Source of the DNA: Peromyscus leucopus
Taxonomy: Eukaryota; Chordata; Mammalia; Rodentia; Cricetidae
DNA: 64,000 bases
NCBI RefSeq assembly: GCF_004664715.2
Contig: NC_051083.1
Span: 102,929,563 to 102,993,562, forward strand
Direction of reading: 5' to 3'
Shown: positions 46,020-57,668 of the stretch, one piece after another
How positions within the stretch are numbered: position 1 is the stretch's first letter
How the letters are laid out: each line of letters starts with the position of its first letter
The notes under the pieces: model-generated
The model's database searches: none
Told to the model about the DNA's origin: nothing
Seen by the model: only the letters and a program-made list of their open reading frames with translations
Position numbers and translations under genes: made by a program

Positions 46020-46150
46020 TTACCTAGTAGCTTTCATCCAAAACCTTCAAAGTGTTCAATCCTCATTTGCTTCTCCATAATTATACAAATGAGTCAGCAA
46101 CAGAACCAGGAATGCAGCCTCTCAAACTACCAGCAACCGGAGAAACTAAT
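46020..46150 (+). mobile_element. MIR-like remnant
   Basis: TTCAATCCTCATTTGCTTC and ACAGAACCAGGAATGCAGCC. Confidence 0.45.
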
Positions 46151-46375
46151 TCTCTGTATGTCCACTGACAGCACAGAAAATACCACACAAAACCATTACA
46201 GTTAGCTTATTTTTATAGAGATAAATATGATATTTTATGTATCTCTTATGAACTCTTTTTAGAGGAATTGTAAAGTTCGGGCCCAAACAGAACAGCAAGC
46301 ATGGCATTCACTTCTCATATACTGCCTCCCTCTGTTATCAAAGTGGTAAGTTAGAACAACAAAAAACCCGAATTG

Positions 46376-46497
46376 AGTGGTCAGGTGTGGTAGCACAGGT
46401 CTGTAATCTCACACCTGGTAGGTTAAGGTAAGAAGATAGTTAATTGGAGGGCAGCCTGGGCTACACAGTGAGAGAGCTGGTCTTAAAAATAAAGAGG
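46376..46497 (+). mobile_element. Degenerate B1
   Basis: GGTCAGGTGTGGTAGCACAGG and GGGCTACACAGTGAGAGAGC. Confidence 0.7.
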
Positions 46498-46504
46498 AGA
46501 CTCC

Positions 46505-46790
46505 TATAGGAGACTAGAGAGTTGGCCCCATGGGTAAAGTACTGCTGTACCCAGTGAAAGCCAGGCGTGCTGGGAGGCAGAGGCAGGCAGATCTCCAGTT
46601 GGTGCACTAGCTGGCCAGGCTAGCCAAAACAGCGCTCCTTAGGCTCAGTGAGAGATTGGTCTCAAAATCAAGGTGGAAATGGATCGAAGAAGACGGCCAG
46701 CATCAACCTTTAGTCTCTATACACGCACACACACTTGAGCGCACCCACAGAATTACATGTGCACATATACAGACACCACACACACATATC
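46505..46790 (+). mobile_element. B4-type composite SINE
   Basis: tRNA-like head (AGAGTTGGCCCCATGGG), B1-like GGGAGGCAGAGGCAGGCAG, then CACACA-rich sequence. Confidence 0.65.
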
Positions 46791-46937
46791 AAATAAATAT
46801 GAATATATATTGATGCATTTTACACTTCATTATTCATATCTGGCTAATATTTTTTTCAGTACTGAGACTAAGTGGGCTTTAGACATGGTATGGATAGTAC
46901 TTTGCCATTGGTCTATATTCCCAGACCTCTTTTTACC

Positions 46938-47085
46938 TTTTATTTTGAGACAGCGGCTCTCTTAAGTTGCTCAGGTTATCATTGAACCTACTCTGTAGTT
47001 CAGGCAGGTCTTGAACTCAGGGACTCTCTTACTTCAGCCTCCTAAATAACTGAGATTATAGGCATGTACAATCAGTCCCAGTTAA
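46938..47085 (-). mobile_element. Degenerate B1
   Basis: TTTTGAGACAGCGGCTCTC and TACTTCAGCCTCCTAAATAAC. Confidence 0.75.
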
Positions 47086-47327
47086 TGATTTATTTTAACT
47101 TTTCTATAACTAGTTGGCTATTGGTTTATTCAATATCTTTACATCCTGCATTATTACAACATTTTTTTTCCAGCTCTGGGGATTATGCTGTACCACTGAG
47201 CTCTATCTCTAGTCTTCCTTTTTAAATAAAAATATTCAATGTGGGTAGTGTTTACTAGAAATAAATAAAGATTAGATTGGGTTGCAGCTGGGTTCTAATC
47301 CATAGTACAAAAATGTTTTTGAAATAT

Positions 47328-47410
47328 GAGGTAGAGAGGGTATCTCAGGAGTAAGCGCTTGCCTAAGCATGTGCAAGGTCTTGGGTTTTCTCCTTAAAAG
47401 GCAAAAAATA
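47328..47410 (+). mobile_element. ID-type SINE
   Basis: GTATCTCAGGAGTAAGCGC and TGCAAGGTCTTGGGTTTTC, then an A-rich tail. Confidence 0.65.
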
Positions 47411-47562
47411 AAATGGAATCAAATTTGAGGTAAATATAAAATAATGATTCTTTGAATCTTTATCAAGTATCTTTGGTGTTATCTGTCCTTCCTCCCTGCC
47501 TCTCCTTCCATATTAACTTACCTCCCCCTTCCCAATTAAAGCCCACTTCCCGTTTTCCCATT

Positions 47563-47602
47563 TCTCTTTCTCTGTCTCTGTCTGTGTCTCTGTCTCTCTC
47601 TG

Positions 47603-47678
<76 letters not shown>
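47563..47678. repeat. (TCTG)n(TC)n(AC)n compound microsatellite
   Basis: TCTG/TC units to about 47641 then (CA)n to 47678. Confidence 0.97.
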
Positions 47679-47680
<2 letters not shown>

Positions 47681-47782
47681 TGAAGTTATGCTACTTGTAC
47701 TCACAATGCTCCCCACAAGAGCCGTAGACTATCTAACACAAGCCCCAGTACCAGTGTTGTGTGTCAAAAAAAAAATTTTTTT

Positions 47783-48423
47783 TGTGGGGAGATTCAACAC
47801 ACACATCTACTCACCCCAGATAAGGAGCCCATGACAGACCAAGGTTTGGATACCACCGAAGTCCAACTTGGTGAACTAGTAAGTTTTATTGGTTTTACTT
47901 ACAGGAGTGTGGGTGAGGAGTTAGTTACAGGAGCAGAAACGACTCAAAGATGGCTGCATCACCAAAGCCGACTCCAGCACGGGTGACAGCTCACAAAAGC
48001 CGGGAGCCTGGAGTACACTGCACAGCTTGCGGGCAGCTCAGCAGGTTGGAGAGTGTCCTTTCCAAGTGACTCAGTTGGTCTAAATCCCTTCCGGGCAGCT
48101 GAGCTGGTTCTGCTTCCTCTAGGCAGCTGGCCTGGTCTCAGGGTCTTTGTAGCTTGACTCTGCTCTTCTGAGAGCGACTCTTGGTTTTTATTGATTACTC
48201 TGGCAGGGACGGGCCTGGTGAATCCCATCAGTTTCAGCGACCTCCTGAGGCTATTTTGAGTAGTTTACCTTCCTGCTTTAGGAGCTTCCTGCAGGATGGA
48301 ATGTTTCAGTCTCCATGGAGGAGACTTGTTACACAACAACCAAGCATGAAGTAGTTGGTCAGGCTAGTCCAAGTGACCTCCAAGAGGTTGAGAGTAATTC
48401 CCTGTTGCCTCAGACATCACACA
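47783..48423 (-). mobile_element. Probable ERV LTR (family uncertain)
   Basis: On the + strand it starts TGTGGGGAGATTC and ends CATCACACA. On the minus strand it contains TAACCCCAATAAAACT-like polyadenylation sequence (complement of 47880-47905) and GGTTCACCAAG, similar to the + strand repeat at 8355-8673. No target duplication found, so the ends are provisional. Confidence 0.45.
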
Positions 48424-49017
48424 CTTCAGACACAGGACTTCTGTGATCTTGGAAGACTCTAGCTGGCCTTAATCTGAAAGTCTCCCTCCTGCAGTCTAGT
48501 TTTCATAGTACCATAAAGTGCTATGTAAGCTACCAAGGGAGGGAAGCAGTCAATAATCGCATCCAACAGTGATGTGATGCCTGTGAACTACAATGACCAG
48601 CATAACAAGCTATCCTTAAAAGTGTGATAGTGGCACTCATATCATGGTGGTAAACCAACAGCTGTCTAATTGGATGTAAGGCTACTCAACAGGAGGGAAA
48701 TCATGCCTGGTACTAGAAACCTAGGTAACTACCTGGGGCTAGTGAGGTCATGGATATTGGAGGGGAACCTTCTACAGGCTCTGTTCTAGACCACCATAAT
48801 TCCTAACTGCATTCCAAAACTTCTTCGTATACCCACAGATAAGTGCAGCTCTCACCCCCTCATTAAAGAAACTTCGCATTACAGCAAGCAGAGACCATTC
48901 CAGAAAACCACAACTGGTCATAGTGCAGAGATCAATAGCTCTTGGGGAGCCCAGTACCAACGGATACATCTACAACACAATTCCTGCACCTAAGGCTTAG
49001 GAACATCACAGAAAAGG

Positions 49018-49407
49018 TGTGCCGGCTAGTTTTATATCAATCTGATACAAGCTAGAATCATAGGAGAGGAGGGAACCTCAATTGAAAAAAAATGCTTCCA
49101 AATGATGGGGCGGTACACAGGCCTGTAGGACATTTTCTTAATTAGTGATTGATGGGGGAGGACTCATCCCATTTTGGGTGTTGCCACCCTGGGCTGGTAG
49201 TCCCGGGTGCTATAAGATGACAGACTGAGCAAGCCAGTAAGCAGCCGTCCTCTGGTGGCCTCTGCATCAGCTCCTGTCTCCAGGTTCCTGCTCTGACTTC
49301 CTTCAGGGGTGGACTATGTGGAAATGTAAGCCAAATAAACCCTTTCCTCCCTAACTTGCTTTTGGTCATGATATTTCATCATAGCAATGGCAACCCTAAC
49401 TAAGACA
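49018..49407 (+). mobile_element. MT-type MaLR LTR inserted in L1
   Basis: Complete LTR, TGTGCCGGCTAG to CTAACTAAGACA, with AAATAAACCCTTTCCTCC. Flanks AAAGG (49013-49017) and AGAGG (49408-49412) are a 5-base duplication with one change. Confidence 0.92.
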
Positions 49408-49760
49408 AGAGGGGATGGAAAGATTGTAAGAGCTGGAAGGCCAGGAAGTCTGCTATGAGATTGTGTATCCTAGAAATGGCAGGGAAGCTACCCCGTGATA
49501 CCTCTACAGTATGGCTGCCTAAACAAGACCTGAACAATGACTATATCAATAGACACGCTAATGTGAAAGGGGTAATCGAATGGGGTCCTGTCCCTAGACA
49601 AAGAACTGCAGGCAACTAATGACTGCTGAGAGAGGGAGAATTAGCCTCTACCAGGGATGAGCCCTCTAATTGGTTATCCAATACCAAGTGGTCAGCCCTG
49701 AAATCATATATACACAAGCGACACTAAGTGGACTCAGAATGTTGCATTTATATATCTATG

Positions 49761-49763
<3 letters not shown>

Positions 49764-49799
<36 letters not shown>
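49764..49799. repeat. (AC)18 microsatellite
   Basis: AC run within the L1 3' UTR. Confidence 0.97.
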
Positions 49800-49801
<2 letters not shown>

Positions 49802-49921
49802 AGCAATAATAAAAAAAGAATCCATCAGATTGAGAGGGAGTGAAGGAGGAAGAGAGGTGTTAGAGGAAGGAAAGGTTAGGGGATAATGATGTAATATTAA
49901 AAGATTTTAATTTTAAAAAAA

Positions 49922-50030
49922 TAGTTGGGCATGGTGTTGCACACCTGTAATCCCAGCATTTGGGAGCCTTCAGAAGGAAGATGACTAGTTCAAGGCATGC
50001 TATGCTATAAATTAAAAAAGAGAACAAGAA
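49922..50030 (+). mobile_element. Truncated B1
   Basis: AGTTGGGCATGGTGTTGCAC and CTGTAATCCCAGCATTTGGG directly after the L1 A-rich end. Confidence 0.75.
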
Positions 50031-50544
50031 ACAAACAAAGTCACACTGATGTGACACCCAAAGTCTCCAGTGTATGTTAGGGATTACTCTTCATATTAAA
50101 CGCTCCGTAAGTACAAACCTGTACCTGTATTTATCACTCTGGTACTACAGAATGTTGCCACTAGACTAAACATCCTGTGTTCTGACTATTTACCCCATCC
50201 CTCTCTATTTTTTAAGTTATGAGGAAATAGTCAAAACTCAATTTAAATACAAAAAATCATTTTATATGTCCATCTTACATTATGATGAGAATAGTATTTG
50301 AAAAGAACAGGCTGGGATGGGACAGTGCAGTGGAAAGAAGCTAGAAACAAAATCAAGAAGAAAGAGGGAATTCAAAGATGTGCATGCTGTCGAGAAGAAG
50401 GGCACACAAGTGCAGAGGGAAAAGGAGGCGCTGCTCACTTCCCAAGATCAGTGCTCTGATCTGAGCGTCTTAAATGTCAGAGGCAAGCCCTGCCATTCAA
50501 AGCTCCTGCTTCATCAGCAGTTTACCCAGCTATTCTTTTCGTTG
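50031..50544. other. Unassigned intronic sequence
   Basis: Nothing recognised. Confidence 0.4.
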
Positions 50545-50688
50545 TGTTATGTTTGGAGGGTCTCACCACATAATCATGGCTGAAATGAAACTCACTACAT
50601 AGGCCAGGCTGGCCTCAAACTCACAGAAATCCACCTGCCTCTGCCTCCTGAATGCTCGGATTAAAGGTGTGTGCTGCCATGCCTGGCT
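50545..50688 (-). mobile_element. B1 SINE
   Basis: GGCCAGGCTGGCCTCAAACTC to GTGCTGCCATGCCTGGC; its tail-side end is diverged. Confidence 0.85.
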
Positions 50689-50706
50689 CCCATCCATTTG
50701 TTTTTA

Positions 50707-51177
50707 TGTTGTGGGATATTATTTTTAACTAGTAAAGATGTGTTACATTTGTTTATGCTGCATTTGTTTAGTTATGTAAAGACGTATTGCTATTTCCACC
50801 TTGCTTACCTAAGGCACCTGATTGGTGTAATAAAAAGCTGAGCAGCCAATAGCTAGGCAGAAGAGGGATAGGCGGGGCTGGCAGGCAGAGAGAATAAATA
50901 GGAGGAGAAATCTAGGCTCAAGAGAGAAGAAGGAGAAGAGAATGAGGGAGAAAGAGAGGGACATGCTTGGGGCCAGAAGCCAGTGAGCCACCAGCCAGCC
51001 AGACACAGATACAGTAAGAAAGTAAGATATACAGAAAGAAAGAAGGTAGAAAGCCCCAAGGCAAAATGTAGATAAAGAGAAACAGATTAAAATAGGAGCT
51101 AAGGCCCAGCATTCATAACTAATAAGAAGTCTCTGTGTCATGTTTTGGGACTGGGTTGGTGGCCCAAAAGAAAAAGG
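50707..51177 (+). mobile_element. Solo LTR with perfect 6-base duplication
   Basis: TGTTGTGGGATATTATTTTT to TGGCCCAAAAGAAAAAGG, with CACCTGATTGGTGTAATAAAA (TATA/poly-A region). TTTTTA flanks it at 50701-50706 and 51178-51183, so class II (ERV2-like) integration is likely. A different family from the LTRs at 4117 and 52873. Confidence 0.82.
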
Positions 51178-51204
51178 TTTTTAGGCTCTTGAGAATGATA
51201 AAGA

Positions 51205-51950
51205 TTTTTCTTCTTTCTTTTATTTTTAAGATCATAATAGAATTATACCATTTCCCCTTCCCTTTCCTCCTTCCAAACCCTCCCATAAACCCCTCCTTGT
51301 TCTCTTTCTCATTCATGGTCTCTTTTCATTAATTGTTGTTATATACAGATATGGTTGTGTATGTACATATTCCCAAATATAACTTGCTTGGTCTGTGTAA
51401 TATTCCTTGTGTGTATGTTTTCAGGGATGACTGGTATTAAATAACCAATTGGTGTGCTCTTCCCTAGGGAAGGCTATTTCCCCCACTCTCAGCAGTCCGT
51501 AGTTTCCTGGAGTTATTTGTGTAGGGTTGAGGGCTTTACCCCCATCCACTTGAGCATGTCTGTTGTTGGCCTTTTCAGCTTATGTTTAGGCAGTCATGTT
51601 GGTGAGATTTTATGGGTGTAGCTTCTGAAATTACTACCAGTTGGATCAGATTCCATAATCTTGCATTTTGATTGGTTGTGGTCTTCTGTAGTAATCTCTG
51701 TTGCAATACAAGGTTCCCTGATGAGAGGTGAGGGCTACAGGACAAATGTTTAGAGTGTAGTTAGGGATTATGCTGGCTTAGTAAAGTGGCATTTGTTTGT
51801 AGGCTCTCCTAACATGAGATTTGTAAATATAGTCAATCTAGGAAGTTTCATTAACTCCTTCTGGCCTGAAGAAACCATATAATCAAATAAGTAATATATC
51901 AATTCTTGTTTCTGGGAACTAATATAGTTCTTGCTTATTTTGTCTTTTGA
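51205..51950 (-). mobile_element. L1 3' UTR (first copy)
   Basis: CATTTCCCCTTCCCTTTCC and CAACTTGCTTGG-type phrases followed by GGGAAGGCTATTTCCCCC, AGCAGTCCGTAGTTTCCTGG and GAGCATGTCTGTTGTTGGCC are the antisense 3' end of a rodent L1. Confidence 0.75.
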
Positions 51951-51954
51951 GACA

Positions 51955-53880
51955 GGTTCTTTATTATTATTATTATTGAAAATAGATTCTTCTCTTATAC
52001 AATACATTGTGATCAGTTTTCCCTCCCTCCACTCCTTCCTCTCCCCCAGATTCACCTCCCCTCCATTTCCTCTAAGAGACAACAACCAAACATGACAAAA
52101 AGAAGATACAATAAGACAGGGCAAAAGCCCTCACACAGAGGCTGCATAAGACAATCCAACAGGAGGAAAAGAGTCAAAAACACACCCAGTCCCACAAAAG
52201 ACCAAGCTACCAGCCACAACATATACACACAGGCCCAGTGCTGCTGTTTCAGTCTCTGTAAGCCTGTATGTGCCCTGGTTAGTTCATTCAGTGGACCGTG
52301 TGCTCCTGGTGTCCTCCATCCCTGCTGACTCCTACAATCTTTCCACCACCTTTGCTACAGGATTCCATTAGCTCTGAGGGGAGGGATCCAATGGAGACTG
52401 CCAGTTTAGATTCTCTCTCCACTTAATGTCTGGCTGTGGGTTTCTGCACCTGCTCCATCTGCTGCTTGGGAATGGTCTCTGATGACAACTGGACAAGGCA
52501 CCAATTGATGAGTATAACAGAATATCATTAGGAATCATTTCATTTTTTTTTTTTTTACCAGTCATGTTTAGTTTTACCCCATATCTCTGGGTAATCCAGT
52601 TTCTGTTTCCTGGCCATCTAAGCAGTGTTGGGCACAGGAGTGGACTTAAAGTTAAACCAGATGTTGGTTGGCGATTCCCACAAGTTCTTCACCACCATTG
52701 CCCCAGCACATCTTGCAGGCTGGGCAGATTGTAGTTCAAAGGTTTTGTGACTGGGTCGGTGTCCATGTTTCTCTTTCTGTAGCCAGCAGAGTACCTTCGC
52801 ACACCAAAGAGAATAGAACATAGGAAGAAGGCTCTGTGCAAGCACCAGCTCAACTTCTCCACGTTCAATGAGTGTAGCTAGAGTTTTCCTGCCCGGCCCA
52901 CAGTCAGGACAAATCTCTGTCACCCACCAGTCCCACAGCCGCTCAGACCCAACCAAGTAAACACAGAGATTTATATTGTTTACAAACTGTGTGGCCGTGG
53001 CAGGCTTCTTGCTAACTGTTCTTATAGCTTAAATTAATCCATTTCCACAAATCTATACCCTGCCATGTGGCTCGTGGCTTACCGGCATCTTCACATGGTG
53101 CTTGTCAGGGTGGCGGCTGGCAGTGACTCCTTCTGCCTTCCTGTTCTTTTATTTCTCCTCTCTGTTAGTCCCGCCTATACTTCCTGCCTAGCCACGGGCC
53201 AATCAGTGTTTTATTTATTGACCAATCAGAGCAACTTGACATACAGACCATCCCCCAGCACAGCCAAGTGCAGACCATCTCAGACACCTGCACTCAGGCC
53301 CATGGTCCTAATCATCCTCTATGCGGACCTGCTGAGTAAAGCCACGAGGAACCCGAGAACGGGCTCCCACAGAACATGCAGAACATCCCACAGCAAATGA
53401 GTCCTGTGGATGTTGTCCTCAGCAGTGGGGTGCTGCTGTTAGTTTTTGGAGAGCAATCCTCTGTCCTAGATTCAGCCTGGGTTGTTTGGAGATCTCCATG
53501 GGACCCCTTCTGCCAACAACTCAACCAAATGCATCCCAGTCCCACCACTGGAAGCCTTGCTTGGCTACGAGAGATGACCAGTTCAGGCTCTGTATTCCCC
53601 ATGACTAGGTGTCTTCACTAGGGTCATCTTCATAGATACCAGGAAGTTTCCACTGCACTAGGTTTCCACTCCCTGAAATATCCCCCAGTTCCTACCATCG
53701 CTCTCCCTTAATTCCATCCTCCATCACCCCTCCTGCTCCCAAGTCCACCCCAAAACCTATTCTGTTTCTCCTTCCTGGGGAGATCCATGTGTCCCCCTAG
53801 AGCCCTCCTCTTTACCCAACCTCTTGGTGATCATTTACGTAACTGCTAATATCCACTTATAAGTGACTACATACCATATT
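51955..53880 (-). mobile_element. L1 3' region (second copy), split by an LTR
   Basis: Starts at its own 3' end (GAAAATAGATTCTTCTC, CCAAACATGACAAAAAG) and reads CTTGATGGACCA-type L1 sequence including GGCCATCTAAGCAGTGTTGGG and AGGTTTTGTGACTGGGTCGG. After the LTR it resumes with GTCCTGTGGATGTTGTCC and TAGGGTCATCTTCATAGATAC. Confidence 0.85.
52873..53395 (-). mobile_element. Solo LTR inserted in L1 (cricetid ERV2-like)
   Basis: TGTAGCTAGAG to CCCACAGCA, with CACAGAGATTTATATTG, CATGTGGCTCGTGGCTTACC and GACCAATCAGAGCAACTTG. Perfect 6-base duplication AATGAG (52867-52872 and 53396-53401). Confidence 0.92.
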
Positions 53881-53884
53881 TGGG

Positions 53885-53985
53885 GCAGATTCTTATATAG
53901 CCCAGGTTGCCATTGAACTACTTATCTTCCTGCCTTTAGCTCCCAACTGTTGAGATTACAATGCATGTACCACCACACTGGCTCT
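53885..53985 (-). mobile_element. Degenerate B1
   Basis: ATAGCCCAGGTTGCCATTG and CATGTACCACCACACTGGC. Confidence 0.7.
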
Positions 53986-54239
53986 AAAGTGCCTACTGCT
54001 TCTGTGAACACATGATTCATTCCTTCATTGAAACCTGAAAGAAATCCAAGGACCAGAAGACACCGAGAAAAAAGATTTAAGTTCTGCTTCTCAATATAAA
54101 TACTGGAAATGTTAAATGTTAGAAAGCTTATGTGATGTGGGTTAAAAGTAGGTGGGTGGAGCAACTATATTAATATGTGGCTGAAAGAGCAAAGGGTGGA
54201 CTGGCAGCCATTTTCAGATTGTTCCTTTGGGGGATTCTG

Positions 54240-54372
54240 CTTGTTTGTTTTTAGACAGCCTTGGCTGTCCTGGGACTAACTGTAGACCAGGCTGGCCTTG
54301 AACTCACAGAGATCCACCTGCCTCTGCCTCCTGAGGGCTGGGATTTAAGGCATGTGCCACTGCCGCCTGGCT
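54240..54372 (-). mobile_element. B1 SINE
   Basis: TTAGACAGCCTTGGCTGTCC, TAGACCAGGCTGGCC to TGCCACTGCCGCCTGGC. Confidence 0.9.
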
Positions 54373-56019
54373 TTCTTTGAGGAATTCTTACTGGCAGCCT
54401 CATGGGTTTTGAACTTTGGTGAGACTGTACTGTGGCCTGCCTTCCTCTTTTGTCCACCCCTACTTCCGACCTCCTGCATTTCGGAGTGTCCTGTTTTCCC
54501 ATGCTTCCATAGTAATAGTCTGCCAGCTTTATTCCTGGTTGTTTCTCTCTTAAGTAGCCTTTGGATCCAACTTCCACGTGTGACCAGTGAAAGGGAAGGA
54601 AGGGTATCAGTGTGTCTTGCACTGGTGCTGGGAGATAGATTCCTTTCTGTTCCTCTGAAAACACGTGTTCTTGGCAGTCGAGTATGGGGCTGTGGAGGGT
54701 GAGCTTCTCCAAGCCTGGGTCAAATCTTGCCTTTCATTGACCTCAGCGAATGCCGGTTAATGGAAAAATAGGATCAGGGTTCACCCTATGGAATCATTGC
54801 TTAATATTGTAGATGACTCATTGAAATTAGTGTGTTAGAAAATCATTTCCAGATGTGTAGCAGAAACTTTTCCAAAAGGAAGAAATCAACGCTGGAAAAC
54901 TGGGTTAGTTTTCTTTCTTTTCAATAATCTTAGAGCCAGAGTTAGTCAGTTCTTCTTGTTTGTGGTTTGTCAACGTTTATTTGGAGTTCTCGGTGGTAAG
55001 ATCCTGTTCACATATTTTTTAGAATGACATCCACAAAAGTGAGGCCTGTCCCCAGGCTGCCCCTTTATCCCATGTTACCTTCTGTCCTCTTCAAGTCTCC
55101 CCATGTTTTCATAATGATCCCTATTCCCCTGGACTCTGGCCTTGTTCCTTATCATCATCAGTGAGCATTTGTTGTGCATTCCCGTGGGAATGTTTCTTCT
55201 TGATAGGTGCTGCGAAGGATGGGAGAATACCTTAGTGGCAGAGTAGGAACAGAATGGGTAACACAGTAAGCGGCTGCTCTGGTGTCTGGGTTGGAAAACC
55301 ACTTTCTATCTATAGAAGATGGGAAAGTTAACTTTAGCATCTCTGTTTCTTTATTTATACAAGGGGAGCAGTAGTAATAATAATCTGAATGAGGTCATCC
55401 CTTGTAAACACTTCACATCGTTCTTCTCTGAGTTGACTGTGTGTGTAGTTTTGTGTGAAGGAGGAGCGGGAGATCTGACTTGCAGATGGATGCTCTCCAG
55501 GAAGCCATCACAGTGTTAGGGTTTTACACTTCCTCCTTAGGATACTTGACTCCAGTAGGGAATCCGCGGGCTTCTCACATTCAGTGAAGTTTTGATTGAG
55601 CCCTGGAAAAAGAGGTACCGTGTTGTCATCTGCTTGCAAGCAACAGACGACAGATTCTGTAGCTTGTGCACCAGTCAGAAGGAAAATATTGGCCAGTAGC
55701 ACAGCCTGGAGCTCTAGCAAAATCCAGGTCCTCTCTAATAAGGGGGTTTTGGTAAATAAAAACTTATGTTTCTGTCTTGCTCATTTTCCGTGACTTACCT
55801 TGTCTCACATCATATTTGAACGGTTTCCTACTGAATGTGTATTCTCTCAGGAGATCTCAAAGACAGCAGCAGCAAGCGTGCTTATGTGCTAGGATCTAGG
55901 CCCCCCCCAATTCCTGAACTTGAAAAACTTCATCAGAAAAGGAAACGATGATGAACACTGCGATTCCATAGATTTACAGATTTCTCTCTTTTCCTTCTAT
56001 GTCTGCCTCTGTTCTCTCA
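54373..56019. other. Unassigned intronic sequence
   Basis: About 1.6 kb with no recognised repeat or exon; a second repeat-poor block of intron 1. Confidence 0.45.
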
Positions 56020-56095
56020 AACCCTGCAACTGGGGACAGAACCCAGGGCCTCACACCTGCAAGGCAAACATTCTACAATTGAGTTTTATACAGCC
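56020..56095 (-). mobile_element. ID-like SINE
   Basis: ACTGGGGACAGAACCCAGGG and CTACAATTGAGTTTTATAC. Confidence 0.6.
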
Positions 56096-56159
56096 TCTCT
56101 ACTGGTTTTGAAGCGTTAAAATGTTTAGGAACTCATAAAAAAGTGCTACAGAAATTTCT

Positions 56160-56218
56160 GTAGTGGTTAGGAGTGTGCACTTCACGGTTAAGCAGCCCTG
56201 GCTTTGAATCCCTACCAT
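56160..56218 (+). mobile_element. MIR-family head
   Basis: GTAGTGGTTAGGAGTGTGCAC and CCCTGGCTTTGAATCCC are the tRNA-like MIR start. Confidence 0.5.
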
Positions 56219-56660
56219 ATTACTTTTCTATCACTGCATGGCATATTACCACAAATCCAGCAGCTTAAAATAGTGCACACTGACTAGGTCCCAGTTTCTC
56301 TGGGGCAGTAGCATGGGCAGGGCTCAGTGGAAGACGCTCCTCTGAGGCCACAGGCCTTGGTAGCACTGTCATCTGCAAGCTTAGAGGCTTTTTCCGAGCT
56401 CGTGCAGGTTGGCAGAATTCAGTTTCGTAATTCAGTGGTTAGTTGTCGGAACTGGTCCCGTTTGCTGGCTGGCAGCTGGCGGCCTCCATCAGAATGGTGT
56501 CAGTCCTAGCCTCTTGGCTGTCTTATTACATGGCAGTCTATTGGTCCAAACTCAGCAGGTGAGTCTTTCTCTTCAAGACGAGCCCTGTCCATCTTCTAGG
56601 AATCATCTAATTCAGTTAGGCCTCCCTTTGATGGCCTCAGAGTCAATTATTTGGTAACCT
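56219..56660. mobile_element. Old mammalian interspersed repeat (class unsure)
   Basis: ACTGCATGGCATATTACCAC, AGGTTGGCAGAATTCAGTTTC and GTTTGCTGGCTGGCAGCTGG recall a mammal-wide repeat. I cannot name the class. Confidence 0.45.
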
Positions 56661-56754
56661 AATTGGGGGAGCAGTATTTCCTAATAGTCACAGTTCCCAC
56701 TTACGTGTAAGAGGCAGGTAGACTGCAGAACAGTCCTAGGGGGCATCCTAGAAC

Positions 56755-56950
56755 TGCACTGTAGCAGCTCCATCAGTCCCTTGGGCATGTTGCCTAAGCT
56801 CTCTTCTTCTGTTTTCCCATTGATAAAATAGAAGTCATGGTAGTATTCTCCACCTCATGAGGTTGTTGCTAGAATTGCATGAAATGACACTTGTAATGAA
56901 ATGCATCTCAGCATAGCCCAGGTACTAATGGAGCTTTCCATAAACACCAG
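56755..56950 (-). mobile_element. MIR SINE (ancient)
   Basis: GATAAAATAGAAGTCATGG, CTCATGAGGTTGTTGCTAG and AGCCCAGGTACTAATGG follow antisense MIR. Confidence 0.75.
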
Positions 56951-57104
56951 AGTCAGAGCACAGAAGCGCTTCTTTTTTTTTCCCTTCTCTCCTACCTTGT
57001 CTTTACTCCTACCCATAATGAAATGGTTTTGAGGGCGAAGCTTATGCTAACACGCTAAAAATGTTCAGGGTTTTCCCCTAGTGATTTGCATTACTTCAAA
57101 GAGA

Positions 57105-57215
57105 GATGACACACACCTGTAATCCCAGCTCTAGGGAGGCTCAAAGGGGATGCTTGTGAGTTCCCAGCCAGCTTGAGCTACAGACTAGGACCCTATGTCA
57201 AAACAAAAAAGGAAA
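57105..57215 (+). mobile_element. Degenerate B1
   Basis: ACACACACCTGTAATCCCAGC, CTTGAGCTACAGACTAGGACC. Confidence 0.65.
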
Positions 57216-57427
57216 AGATAAACAGGTTCTTAATATTTAACACTCAGATTTCTTAGTTATTTGTATTAGGATGTCCAGGTGACAACCTTTCTAGAAGTTT
57301 CTAACTTGATTATTTGCTAAGTGAACACATGGAGATAATTTGGTTCCTGATTTTCTCCCTGTGTGAGGTGTGTTTCTTAGATAACATAAAACCTTCAGAT
57401 GTTAGTCTGCCTATAAAAAACAGTTTG
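57216..57427. other. Unassigned intronic sequence
   Basis: Nothing recognised. Confidence 0.35.
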
Positions 57428-57597
57428 GAGCCAGGTGTAGTGGCACACACATTTAATCCCAGCACTCAGGAGGCAAAAGCAGGCAGATCAGAGGCCTGCC
57501 TGTTCTTCACAGTGAGTTCTAGAACAGCCAGAGCTACATAGTGAGACCCTGTCTTGAAAACCCAAACTCAAAAACAAACAAACAAAAAAAAGAAAAC
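57428..57597 (+). mobile_element. B1 SINE
   Basis: AGCCAGGTGTAGTGGCACAC to an A/CAAA tail; includes CAGCCAGAGCTACATAGTGAG. Confidence 0.88.
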
Positions 57598-57631
57598 GAG
57601 TTTGGTAGGTCAGTGGTCTGTAATTGACAGT

Positions 57632-57635
<4 letters not shown>

Positions 57636-57668
<33 letters not shown>

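Larger units (their letters stand above)
48470..49920 (+). mobile_element. L1 3' UTR, split by an MT LTR
   Basis: ATAAAGTGCTATGTAAGC, CAGCTGTCTAATTGGATG and ATTCCTGCACCTAAGGC lead to 49017; after the LTR it resumes with GGAAAGATTGTAAGAGCTGG, GCCTAAACAAGACCTGAAC and GTGGACTCAGAATGTTGC and ends with the L1 GATGTAATATTAAAAG terminus. Confidence 0.85.
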
